The position numbers were made by a program, and so were the translations under genes. Source: Polaribacter litorisediminis (GTDB taxonomy: Bacteria > Bacteroidota > Bacteroidia > Flavobacteriales > Flavobacteriaceae). From it: a DNA stretch of 64,000 nucleotides. Where the stretch lies: contig NZ_CP082966.1 in NCBI RefSeq assembly GCF_019968605.1, forward strand, positions 1,599,001 through 1,663,000. The letters are read 5' to 3'. Positions 38,247 through 46,589 of the stretch are shown here, piece after piece. The notes beneath the pieces are model-generated. The model worked only from the letters and a program-made list of their open reading frames with translations, was not told where the DNA came from and ran no database searches. Every line of letters begins with the position of its first letter. Within the stretch, counting starts at the first letter, position 1.

Positions 38247-40610
38247 TTAGTGAAATTCACTAATTAGAGAAGATAAAGGTTTTAACTCGTTTTCTTCCAT
38301 AAAATGTTGATGAGGATAACGATTGGAACACGTTAACTTTACATTATTTGGTAGTTTAAATTCAACACAAGTAAAATCTTGTTCGTCTTTAGACCACGAA
38401 ATTGTAAATTCTATATCCCTTTTAATTAAAATTTTATAAAGTAAATAGGAAGTTTCATTTGTAACATACAAAGCATTATTAACTTGTTGATTTTTAAAAA
38501 AACATAAGCCTCTTAAACTAGTATATCTAAAATTAAAAAGCGGAATTTCAATTTTAGTATCTATTTTTTCTGTTTCATTTTCTAAATTAAAAATAAGGTA
38601 GTGCTCTAAATTTAATTTCCAACTTACACCCGTATCTTTAAGCTCTTTTTTGTTGAGTATTTCCCAACTTTTTACTTTTTTTAATAGGGCTTTAGAACTT
38701 TCAGGCATGGTCAATAACAAATAAGAAACATTATAAATGCGACTATTCCTGTCTTTTATAAAAGGAAAATAATACCTGTTTTTCTTCTCTACATAGTCCA
38801 AACGCTTTTGAAATTCATTTTTTTTCAAACGCCCAATGAGTACACTTTTATCAAAAGTTTCTCTTTCACCTAAATATTGTTGATAGTGCATTCCAACAAA
38901 TCTTTGCACCTTGTTTTTAGCTGTTTTATCAACAAGCATATTTCCTATATAATTTTCTAATAATCCCGATTTTGTTGGCAATAATGGTAGGTCTTTAAAA
39001 CCATTATTTTCTTTTTTTAATTGATTAAAATTAGTATCTTTTAGATTTGAGGGATATAAAATTATCGATTTTAAATTTCTTTGGTTGTTTTGTTTTCTTG
39101 CATTTTTAATTTCATCTTGTTTTATGAACTCCTTAAAAACCAATAAAGGATTGTCTGTATATTTAGAGTTTTCAGCGTATTTGCTACTGTCTATAATTTG
39201 ATAATTAGGATAAAAATGAAACGAAAGAAGGTTCTCTTTTTTCGTTACAAGCGCTATAGTAGTCAAAGATTTTTCTTTCTTATAATGTAAAGAGATTTCT
39301 TTATGCTCTTTGCTTGTTAATTTTATAGTAGTAAAATCATTAAGACACACATTAACTTTGATTTTTCCATTATGCAAGCCTATTACATTTTGGTTTTTTA
39401 TCTTAAAATTTGAAGATTCTTTGATGATGTCAATAATTTTAAAAAAACACCAATAGGCATATAAATCATCAATCTTATTATAGTTTACTGTAAAAAAATC
39501 ATCCTTTGAAGTTTCAAAATCATTTTCTAATAAGCAATAAATTTGTAAAAAATCTTTGTATCCAGCTGCTTGGGTTAAGGTTGATGAAAAGTAAGTTTCT
39601 TTTTCAAAATCACCAACTTTGGTAAATGGTATATTATTTAAAACAGCATGCAATCTACCCGTGTAAGTGGTAATTTTTTGAATTACTTTTTCATTGTTAG
39701 AGATGCTGTTTTTATGTAAATCTTTTTTTAAATCAGTCAATCTTATAATTATTTGATGACCCATATATTTTACAAATCTGTTTTCATAATTATCGTAGCT
39801 TACCTTTTTTTGTAATGTTAAAGCATGAGAAAAATATTGACCAGAAATTAATTCAATACCATCCTCTTTATTATTTGAGATATACTGTGTGTTTTTATTG
39901 AGCCATGTTTTATTTCTTGACGAAGATTTTCTTACTTTATCTATTTGTTTTACTTCTTCTTCGGTGATAATATTGTGTTTAGGATTTCGTTGAATTATTT
40001 CAAAACTTTTTATCAAATCTTCAAATAAAGCATCTAAAATAAACCACCACTTCGTATGAGAAGTATTGCCATTAGGTTTTTGTTTTATTTTATTATAAAG
40101 GTTTGTTAACAGGTTATAAATTAGTTTATAAACTATTCTAGAACAATCCTTTTGTAGCAATTTATAGTCTGTCTTATAATCTATTTGTTTAGGAAAAACC
40201 TCAAAAGATAGTTGTAAAACTTCTTTGCCATTAGGCGATAAAATTTTAATTTCATGCTTCCCTATAGCCCCGTCAAACGATAATTCTATTTCAAGAGTTC
40301 TTATAGAATGTAACTTTTTGCTCAATCTTTTAGAATACGCTACAAGTTCGTTATCAAGCCAGAGAGAATATTCTTTTGGATGTTTTATAGGATTTAAAAT
40401 AGCCATGCAACTAGCAACTTGCCAATCGTATAAATAAATTTTTTCTGAATTTTCTACAGACTGTTTTTGTCCTAAAATGCTAAGCTTAAAGTTTTCTGTT
40501 ACTATTTTAGAATCCTCTAATTTTTTATTTTCTGATGTGGTAACATCAAAGGTTCCATGATTTTTAATAGCATAACGATATTTTTTTGTTTGATTTTTTA
40601 TCATACCCAA
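38247..40610 (-). CDS. Large DUF2357/McrC-like partner of an McrB-like ATPase
   Basis: 787 residues, cytoplasmic, no membrane segments. Its start overlaps the end of the McrB-like gene by 10 bases, so the two are co-translated. The N-terminal third resembles DUF2357 regions (FEVFPKQIDYKTDYKLLQKD). Near residue 400, DLYAYWCFFKIIDIIKE matches the YxxWCFxK segment that opens PD-(D/E)xK nuclease domains in such McrC-like proteins. The expected PD...DxK residues are not obvious; IIDSSKY near 475 is the nearest candidate. The C-terminal 250 residues are unfamiliar. A restriction or defence role follows from context, not from a proven nuclease. Confidence 0.55.
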   Translation of the reverse strand: MGMIKNQTKKYRYAIKNHGTFDVTTSENKKLEDSKIVTENFKLSILGQKQSVENSEKIYLYDWQVASCMAILNPIKHPKEYSLWLDNELVAYSKRLSKKLHSIRTLEIELSFDGAIGKHEIKILSPNGKEVLQLSFEVFPKQIDYKTDYKLLQKDCSRIVYKLIYNLLTNLYNKIKQKPNGNTSHTKWWFILDALFEDLIKSFEIIQRNPKHNIITEEEVKQIDKVRKSSSRNKTWLNKNTQYISNNKEDGIELISGQYFSHALTLQKKVSYDNYENRFVKYMGHQIIIRLTDLKKDLHKNSISNNEKVIQKITTYTGRLHAVLNNIPFTKVGDFEKETYFSSTLTQAAGYKDFLQIYCLLENDFETSKDDFFTVNYNKIDDLYAYWCFFKIIDIIKESSNFKIKNQNVIGLHNGKIKVNVCLNDFTTIKLTSKEHKEISLHYKKEKSLTTIALVTKKENLLSFHFYPNYQIIDSSKYAENSKYTDNPLLVFKEFIKQDEIKNARKQNNQRNLKSIILYPSNLKDTNFNQLKKENNGFKDLPLLPTKSGLLENYIGNMLVDKTAKNKVQRFVGMHYQQYLGERETFDKSVLIGRLKKNEFQKRLDYVEKKNRYYFPFIKDRNSRIYNVSYLLLTMPESSKALLKKVKSWEILNKKELKDTGVSWKLNLEHYLIFNLENETEKIDTKIEIPLFNFRYTSLRGLCFFKNQQVNNALYVTNETSYLLYKILIKRDIEFTISWSKDEQDFTCVEFKLPNNVKLTCSNRYPHQHFMEENELKPLSSLISEFH

Positions 40611-42250
40611 AAAGAGGTAAATCGATTTTCATCAAAGCGTTCTAACATAAATATTAATTTTTCTGTAGATTTTGGATAGTTTGATTTTTTTAGAATTGAT
40701 TTTTTATTTTTTTCTAAGTATTCTAAATCTGGATATGAGGTGGCTACTTCTTCATTGGCGAGCAGGTTTAATAAGCCAATAATTACTTTTTGAGTACGGG
40801 TAGAACTGCCATGTACCCTTGGTAAAATTTTTTGCATAATTTGAAAGTCAATAGCTTCTTCTTGTTTAAGCAATTGCTCTTTTTTTGCATAAAGTACATA
40901 AAAAATAATCTCATCTCTAACTCTGTACGCAAAATGCAGGTTAGCAATTTCCAGTATTTTATTCATTTTTTTTAACATTTCAAGCGCTTCTTCAACTTGT
41001 AATTTGTCTGTTTTTGTGAGTTCTATACTTGCTATATATTCACTTTTTAAATTGGCATTTGTAAAATTTGTAAGCTTGTCAACTTTTTGTTTTTGTTTAC
41101 GAATCCAGTCTAATTCTACTGTATTCATTTCAATAGAATTGGCTCTATCAAGCACTTTTCTTGAAAAAGGATAGGTAGTCTCATCCATGTTTACAGTACC
41201 TATTAAGTATAGATTTTCTGGCCAATAGATGTCATCATATAAAAAAGCGTTGTTGGCATCTTTTAATTGATTTTTTAATAGTAAAAAATCGGTTTTAACT
41301 TCATTGGTTTTTGTTCTAAAACGGGTTTCTACAATACTTAAAAAATCTGCAAAATAATGTTCTACTCTTGCCAAATTCATTTCATCAAGAATAAAAAAAT
41401 GGGGCTTATTAATATCTTCTTTTGCCTTTATAATGGCTTCTGTAAGTGGTTTAGAAATAAAGTTTCCTTGTAAAGAAGTGTAACCAATTAAATCTGAAGC
41501 ATCCGTCCAATCGGGTCTTACAGGAATTTGAATTACTTGATCTTTACTCATGCCAATTGCTTCTGCAAATAGTCTTGGAAGCTGTGTTTTACCAGTACCC
41601 GAGATACCTGCTAAAATTACAAATGGTTTGGTTTTTAAGGATAGATAAAAATTGATGATTTCACCTTTATTAAAATAGAATCCCTTTTGTTCTATGTAAG
41701 TTTCTATATGGTCTAAATGAGATTTTATATTTAAAGAAGTAGTAGCAGTTAGATTGCTTGATTCAGCTTCGGATATTTTCTTTTCAATATTTGATTTACA
41801 GGTATCAAGAATTTTGATAATGCTTTCTTTATTACTTAATGTTTTGAGTTGGTTGATGTTTATGAGGATATTTTTTTTATCAACGATACTTGTACTATTG
41901 TCATGTATGCATTTTGCTTCATTATTTTTGATAGAATTCCATTCCCAATTATCTGGTATTGTTAGTATTTTTAAAATTTCAAATCGGGTAATTGAGTTCC
42001 ACTTACCATCAATATTATCTTTAAAAAGTGTATCTCCTTGTTGAATATTAGATGCTATCTCTTGGGTATTCGATTTTGTAAATAAAACCCACCTACTCTC
42101 TTTATTTACAATAAAAACATAATCATCTAAAGTGAGATTTTTAAATTTTTCTTCATTCCAATAGAAGTATTTATCGTTATGACTAAAAAGTTTTTCTGCA
42201 TTTTTTGCTGCTGCGCTTTCTATTTCATAAACTATAACTTGTGCTGTCAT
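40601..42250 (-). CDS. McrB-like AAA+ NTPase with N-terminal reader-like domain
   Basis: 549 residues. The C-terminal half is an McrB-type AAA+ module: Walker A GISGTGKTQ near residue 222, Walker B FFILDEMNLARVEHYF, and GTVNMDETTYPFSRKVLDR, equivalent to the McrB NTxD signature and sensor region. McrB members use GTP or ATP to drive DNA translocation and cleavage by a partner. The N-terminal ~110 residues (VIVYEIESAAAKNAEKLF, YFYWNEEKFKNLTLDDYVFI) suggest a PUA/EVE-like domain that would read modified bases; this is inference. Operon with the downstream DUF2357-like gene. Confidence 0.8.
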   Translation of the reverse strand: MTAQVIVYEIESAAAKNAEKLFSHNDKYFYWNEEKFKNLTLDDYVFIVNKESRWVLFTKSNTQEIASNIQQGDTLFKDNIDGKWNSITRFEILKILTIPDNWEWNSIKNNEAKCIHDNSTSIVDKKNILININQLKTLSNKESIIKILDTCKSNIEKKISEAESSNLTATTSLNIKSHLDHIETYIEQKGFYFNKGEIINFYLSLKTKPFVILAGISGTGKTQLPRLFAEAIGMSKDQVIQIPVRPDWTDASDLIGYTSLQGNFISKPLTEAIIKAKEDINKPHFFILDEMNLARVEHYFADFLSIVETRFRTKTNEVKTDFLLLKNQLKDANNAFLYDDIYWPENLYLIGTVNMDETTYPFSRKVLDRANSIEMNTVELDWIRKQKQKVDKLTNFTNANLKSEYIASIELTKTDKLQVEEALEMLKKMNKILEIANLHFAYRVRDEIIFYVLYAKKEQLLKQEEAIDFQIMQKILPRVHGSSTRTQKVIIGLLNLLANEEVATSYPDLEYLEKNKKSILKKSNYPKSTEKLIFMLERFDENRFTSFWV

Positions 42251-42644
42251 TTAAGGTATTTTATTTTAAGCTTCTTTTTAAAAAATTTAGCGTTAAGGTA
42301 TCATCGTTAATCAACCTTTTAACTTTTTACAAAAGAATTTTGTTTGTTTGAAGTGAATTTTCTAGGTTAATGGTATATCGCTTGACTATGCAATCTAGGA
42401 GGAAATAAAATTCACTGTAATTTTACTTAAAAATAGCTATTATATAATTTTTAATAATTATCTATTTAAAAAAAAATGTGGTTCTCAAAGGTAACAAATA
42501 ATAACGCTTTCTCATAAAATTTAAGTGCTTAATATCTTTGCGTAACGTCTAGATTTAAAATTAAGGTTATAAATTTCATTATTTAGGCAATAAAAAAAGA
42601 CAGTATTTTCAAACAGTCTTATTTCAGTTTTGTGTTGTTTTGGA
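42251..42644. other. Upstream region of the McrB-like operon with inverted repeat
   Basis: AGTGAATTTT (42352-42361) and AAAATTCACT (42407-42416) form a perfect 10-bp inverted repeat 45 bases apart, about 100-165 bases before the start codon; a possible operator. A TAAATTTT segment nearer the gene is a weak -7 candidate. No gene seen. Confidence 0.4.
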
Positions 42645-42785
42645 ACTACTGGCAATGTTTATGTCTATCGAAAGTTGCGTGTTTGAGTGCGAGGATTTTC
42701 CGAAGAAAAATCAGAAGCTAACAAACAAAACAACTCTCATTGGTTAAGCTAAAACTAGCAATTTTTTATATTCGGATAGCACAAG
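42645..42785 (-). repeat. Cassette repeat C (degenerate)
   Basis: Contains GTTGCGTGTTTGAGTGCGAG, a small inverted repeat GATTTTCC-gaa-GAAAAATC, GAAGCTAACAAACAAAAC and ACTAGCAATTTTTTATATTC, paralleling repeats A and B. Outer motifs are less conserved. It lies directly after the thioredoxin-like gene end at 42790. Confidence 0.55.
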
Positions 42786-42789
42786 TATT

Positions 42790-43218
42790 TTATAAAGATT
42801 TCAATTGTTTTAAAACATTTTCAAGTTTAAACATTCTACCTTTCAGTGTTTTAATTTTAATTCCGTTTTTGTCTGCTAAGATTAAAGAAGGTAAAGCTTT
42901 CGTTTCCTATTTTTTTTCAAATCTTTTATAATCTTTATTCACTTTACTATTTATATCAATTACATTGGGCAAGTCAATTAAGAATATTATTAGATTTTGT
43001 TCAGCATACTCTTTAAATTCCGAATTTTCAATTACGTTCTTGTCCATTTTTTTACAAGGAGCACACCATTCACTTCCTGTTAAAATTATTAGAATCTGTT
43101 TATTTTCCTTTTGTGCTAATTCTTTTGCTTTATTCCAATCCGTAATCATTTTCACTTCTTGCGAAAATCCAAGTTGAACTAAGTATAAAAAGTATATTGT
43201 ATTTATTAAGTTTCTCAT
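42790..43218 (-). pseudogene. Exported thioredoxin-like protein with internal amber stop
   Basis: Signal peptide MRNLINTIYFLYLVQLGFSQ, then a thioredoxin-fold domain with active site SEWCAPCKKMD. The frame stops at TAG 42907-42909 but continues in the same frame with ETKALPSLILADKNGIKIKT, which contains the cis-proline loop (LPS) expected in thioredoxins, to a TAA at 42790. Full length would be 142 residues. One nonsense mutation (or sequence error) therefore removes the last beta strands. It is a cassette-type unit between repeats C and D. Confidence 0.75.
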
Positions 43219-43230
43219 TTTCTTTTTTGT

Positions 43231-43375
43231 GCCTAAGGTTCTAACAAAGGATTAATTGCTGCGTTGAAGCACTAAACTTAATAAATAAAAACTAACAAAG
43301 AAAATTCACGAGGATTTTAGTAAGTAAACAAAAAGCAAAAAAATAATTTTATAGGGTGTTGGCTTTTTGTCTTAA
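43231..43375 (-). repeat. Cassette repeat D
   Basis: Contains GCTGCGTTGAAGCACTAAAC, TTAATAAATAAAAACTAAC, AAAATTCACGAGGATTTTAG and TTATAGGGTGTTGGCTTTTT, in the same order as repeats A and B. It lies between the thioredoxin-like gene start and the stop of the tiny membrane-protein gene. Confidence 0.65.
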
Positions 43376-43395
43376 AATTCACTTTATCTTTCGAA

Positions 43396-43515
43396 TTAAA
43401 CATATTTATGCTTTATTTCCTCCAAATATTTCTTACTTAATTTCAATGTATTGATATAAAACATTGCCAAAATAATTAATGAAATTAGTATAGAAAAAAT
43501 AATAAATAACTCCAT
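43396..43515 (-). CDS. Tiny single-span membrane protein (39 residues)
   Basis: ATG at 43515, TAA at 43396. It begins MELFIIFSILISLIILAMFY, a single hydrophobic helix, followed by INTLKLSKKYLEEIKHKYV, a basic/acidic helix. Its position right before a cassette repeat, in the same orientation as the other cassette genes, supports it being real; the length alone would not. Function unknown; type I toxin-like or regulatory peptides look like this, but nothing proves it. Confidence 0.5.
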   Translation of the reverse strand: MELFIIFSILISLIILAMFYINTLKLSKKYLEEIKHKYV

Positions 43516-43653
43516 ACTTCAGTGCAAACGCATTAAAAACCATAATAATTGTATTTATATTTTCCATTTAAATTATTGTAAATCAATGATTTATTTATTG
43601 TTTTTGTTGCTTTAAAATTGTATACTACATTGATAATCAGTAATTTATATATC

Positions 43654-43851
43654 TTGAAAACAACAAACAAACTTAAGACCATATTTGGTCAAATACCCGA
43701 TTTTAGACGCTCACACAAGCAGCTTTACGATTTAGAAAGCATCCTTGTTATTGGAATAATTTCAGTGATTTGTGGTGCAGATAGTTGGAATGAAATGGAA
43801 AACTATGCACAATCCAAAGAAGATTATCCGTATCAAAACTTGCTAGTTTAG
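43654..43851 (+). pseudogene. N-terminal fragment of an ISAs1-family transposase
   Basis: KLKTIFGQIPDFRRSHKQLY and DLESILVIGIISVICGADSW, NEMENYAQSKEDYPY are the conserved N-terminus of ISAs1-type transposases. The DDE catalytic domain is missing: the frame ends at 43851 where sequence of the neighbouring minus-strand gene begins. No intact terminal repeats were identified. Confidence 0.8.
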
Positions 43852-43939
43852 TAGATAATTCTAAAATTTTACTGTAATTGCTAGAATCGTTGGCTAAGGT
43901 TCTTTCTAATTCCTGCCTAATTTGTTTTTCTTCCATCAT
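43850..43939 (-). pseudogene. Truncated gene coupled to abiEii
   Basis: Its ATG (43939) overlaps the abiEii stop. About 30 codons remain (MMEEKQIRQELERTLANDSS, NYSKILELSTKLASFDTDN) before the ISAs1 fragment. The stretch resembles the N-terminal leader of GHKL (Hsp90-like) ATPase proteins, where LSxxLASFDxDN precedes the ATPase domain; that is recollection only. Confidence 0.5.
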
Positions 43940-44930
43940 TACATTGTTTTAATTCTGGCGTTTAATTCGGCTATGCGTTCCATCATTTTGCTAAATGATA
44001 GAGTATTACCATAAAACATACTTTCTTGCATGGTTTTATAATCTTTCTCCCAATCTTTAATTGTTTCCTCTGGTGGTAGAATGTTAATTAATTGAGGGTT
44101 ATGGTTTGCGTAGTCAATTCCTCTTATTGCATTGAAATTCTTTCTGTGTGCTACAATTGTATTGTATAATTCAATAGCTTTCAAAGCTTCTGTGCCATGA
44201 ATTGTATCCATTAGTTTTTCTAAATCATACAGATGACGACTCATTCTTTCTACTCTTATAAACTGAGTGTCTTTTTGAAATTCCTCATGCAATAGGAATA
44301 TCTTCTCCAAAAAGGTTCGTTTAGGAGAAACAACAGGTATTGTTATTTCTGTTTCTGCAAAGGGAAGTTCTCTAAATTCCTCAGAAACCATAGAAATAAT
44401 GGCTTTGTTTTCTATAGGCTCCATTAAGGAACGTGCGCCAACTTCTATCAATACTCTTGGTCTTAAATAATCGGATGTTTCTGTTAAAGATTTATATCGT
44501 AATTCAATAATTAATAGATCATTGTCTGTCTCTTTTGTTTCTTGGACAACTAATTCATAATCTTGAACACCTAGTTTAATTAAAACCTCATTGATGTCTT
44601 TATAAAATCATTACCAATAAAAGAACAAGATGCTTTACGTAATTTTTTTACTTGAGTTTTACTTAATTCACCTTCAAAGCCTAAATGTTTTCTGTCAATT
44701 ACTAAGTCAATATCTTCTGAAAAACGTTCAATTAAATTCCATGCTTTACTCAAAGATGTTCCTCCTTTAAAAACAATATATTTTGAATACGGCAATGAAA
44801 ATATAATATTCAATGATAAAGTTACCCACCAATCTTTTTCAACTGCAGAAGATGGAAGCCCAGTTTTTTCACTGACTTGATTGAATATGTTCAGTTTATC
44901 TTTTTCACTAAGTTTTATAAACGTTTTCAT
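43939..44930 (-). pseudogene. AbiEii-type nucleotidyltransferase toxin, frameshifted
   Basis: AbiEii/AbiGii toxins are nucleotidyltransferases that block growth during phage infection. The first part (44580-44930) has FKGGTSLSKAWNLIERFSEDIDLVID, the GGTSL and DIDL active-site motifs. A second part (43939-44580, other frame) carries the C-terminal domain (PKRTFLEKIFLLHEEF ... RHLYDLEKLMDT). Adding one A in the short A run at about 44599-44601 joins them into a single protein of about 330 residues. So one base is missing; the toxin is probably inactive unless slippage restores it. It lies 2 bases after the AbiEi gene. Confidence 0.85.
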
Positions 44931-44932
44931 AT

Positions 44933-45526
44933 TTAATTATTCTTCAGGATTTTTGATATCCAAACAGGAGCTAGTTTAGCATCATGTTCTACAATTTCTG
45001 GTTTTGTTTTTTCAAGATGTATTTTAATTCTTTCTAATTGCTTTGTTGTTACATTGTCTTTTCCAATTTCCTTAAGCGCTTGAATAATTAAACTTGTCAT
45101 TTCTCCTTTTACTGCTAAGTTTTTTGGAGATGTTCGCTTGAGTTTTATTGTTCTTTTACCAACTACTATACTTCTTGGAGCTCCGTCAGTTAAGAAAACA
45201 ATATTCATTGGAATTTGAGTTGATAATCCTAATTTATTAAGGGCTGTTGTTCCTGTTGGAATAATTCGTGCTTTATCTCGTTCTGCAATTGCAAGGGCTA
45301 TTTCTTCTATCGTAGGATATAAAACTCCTAAAAGTTTGTCTTGTTTTGGGTATAAATATATTCCATGAGCTAGTCTTACTAAGAACTTTTTGTTTTCAAG
45401 TCTTAATAATGATTTTTTCACAACTTCAACATTTCCTATATCATCAAAGTTAGATGGGAATAGAATACTCCCTCTTTTCATTGATTTTATTTCGTTTTCA
45501 ATTTTAGTTTGAACTGATTTAGTCAT
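44933..45526 (-). CDS. AbiEi-type antitoxin / DUF6088 protein
   Basis: 197 residues; partner of the following AbiEii toxin. N-terminal winged-helix region (SMKRGSILFPSNFDDIGNVE, VKKSLLRLENKKFLVRLAHG) and an AbiEi-like domain (ARIIPTGTTALNKLGLSTQI). Such antitoxins bind their own promoter. Intact, in contrast to the toxin. The stop-to-start gap to abiEii is 2 bases. Confidence 0.82.
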   Translation of the reverse strand: MTKSVQTKIENEIKSMKRGSILFPSNFDDIGNVEVVKKSLLRLENKKFLVRLAHGIYLYPKQDKLLGVLYPTIEEIALAIAERDKARIIPTGTTALNKLGLSTQIPMNIVFLTDGAPRSIVVGKRTIKLKRTSPKNLAVKGEMTSLIIQALKEIGKDNVTTKQLERIKIHLEKTKPEIVEHDAKLAPVWISKILKNN

Positions 45527-45886
45527 TCCTCACTTATTTATGTCCCAAATTTAGCAATTATTTGGGACAGTTATTTGATTTATGTTGAATATTATTCTTG
45601 GAGAGGGCAGAGTTTTAAAAGTACTTGAACGCACGGCTGGCTTTTTTTTCGCTTGTGGCTAAGGCTGTATATAAGTATTGTCGATATATCACATAAATGT
45701 TCTCTATTTGAAAAATAGTCTTTTCTAGTAACCTGTCCAGAGTACTTTTTATGTTTTTTTATGAATGTATCCAAAAATGAAAGTATATGTAATGAAACTG
45801 GGCCAGTAAGAAATCTAAATATTCTGTTATGATGACTTTTTTATTTTAGTCTCGGTAACGCATTACACAATTTATAGGCATAAAAA
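45527..45886. other. Right edge of the accessory region
   Basis: No gene seen. It holds repeat family 3 copy 2 and then AT-rich DNA up to ung. No copy of the mnmE 3' end was recognised here. Confidence 0.4.
45675..45760. repeat. Direct repeat family 3, copy 2
   Basis: Same order of blocks as 36788-36870: GTATTGTCGATATATCACAT, ATAGTCTTTTCTAGTAACC and GTACTTTTTATGTTTTTTT. It lies near the boundary with core gene ung. Confidence 0.6.
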
Positions 45887-46552
45887 CTACCAATCAATTT
45901 CATTTTTATTTTTAGATTTTAAAAATAAATTAGTTTTCGAAAAATGCTCATTTCCAAACCAATACCCTCTATTAGCACTTAAAGGCGATGGATGTCCGGA
46001 TACTAAAATATGATGTTTATTTGTATCAATTAGTTTTAATTTTTTCTTTGCAAATCCGCCCCAAAGAAGAAAAACCAAATTTTCCTTTTCATCAGAAATT
46101 TGTTTGATCACCGAGTCTGTTAAAGTTTCCCATCCTTGTTTTTGATGACTACCAGCTTCGTGTGCCCTTACGGTTAAAGTAGCATTCAACAATAAAACAC
46201 CTTGTTTCGCCCATTTTTCAAGATTTCCACTTTGTGGATATTCCTTCCCTAAATCCGTAGAAATTTCTTTAAAAATATTTTTTAAAGAAGGCGGATGCGT
46301 GATGCCATCTTTTACTGAAAAGCACAATCCATTTGCTTGGTTTTCCCCATGATATGGATCTTGACCAATAATAACTACTTTTAAATCTTCTAAGGAACAA
46401 AAGTCAAATGCAGCAAAAATATTAGATTCTTTAGGGTAACATGAATTATTTTGATACTCTAATTTCACAAAACTAGTGAGTTCTCCAAAATAAGGTTTCT
46501 CAAATTCTAATTGCAAAATATTTTTCCAACTATCAGCTATTTTTACTTGCAT
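45887..46552 (-). CDS. ung: Uracil-DNA glycosylase
   Basis: Family 1 UDG that removes uracil from DNA for base-excision repair. 221 residues, full length. The catalytic water-activating motif GQDPYHGENQANGLCFSV and the HPSPLSANRG minor-groove loop are intact. Divergent from mutS2 with only 37 bases between the start codons. Confidence 0.97.
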   Translation of the reverse strand: MQVKIADSWKNILQLEFEKPYFGELTSFVKLEYQNNSCYPKESNIFAAFDFCSLEDLKVVIIGQDPYHGENQANGLCFSVKDGITHPPSLKNIFKEISTDLGKEYPQSGNLEKWAKQGVLLLNATLTVRAHEAGSHQKQGWETLTDSVIKQISDEKENLVFLLWGGFAKKKLKLIDTNKHHILVSGHPSPLSANRGYWFGNEHFSKTNLFLKSKNKNEIDW

Positions 46553-46559
46553 AGTTTCT

Positions 46560-46567
46560 TATTTTTG
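46560..46567 (+). promoter_or_regulatory. -7 element of mutS2
   Basis: TATTTTTG, 23 bases before the TTG start of mutS2. It supports initiation close to 46590. Confidence 0.4.
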
Positions 46568-46589
46568 TAAGAATTCCAAAGATAGTATT

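Noticed and set aside
31113-43375. Calling the cassette repeats a CRISPR array or true integron
   Set aside because: Repeats are long, palindromic, irregularly spaced and separated by genes, so not CRISPR; no IntI gene or attI is present, so a classical integron is not claimed.
45592-45774. 60-codon open frame next to AbiEi
   Set aside because: It lies within direct repeat family 3, and the repeat copy at 36788 does not conserve this frame.
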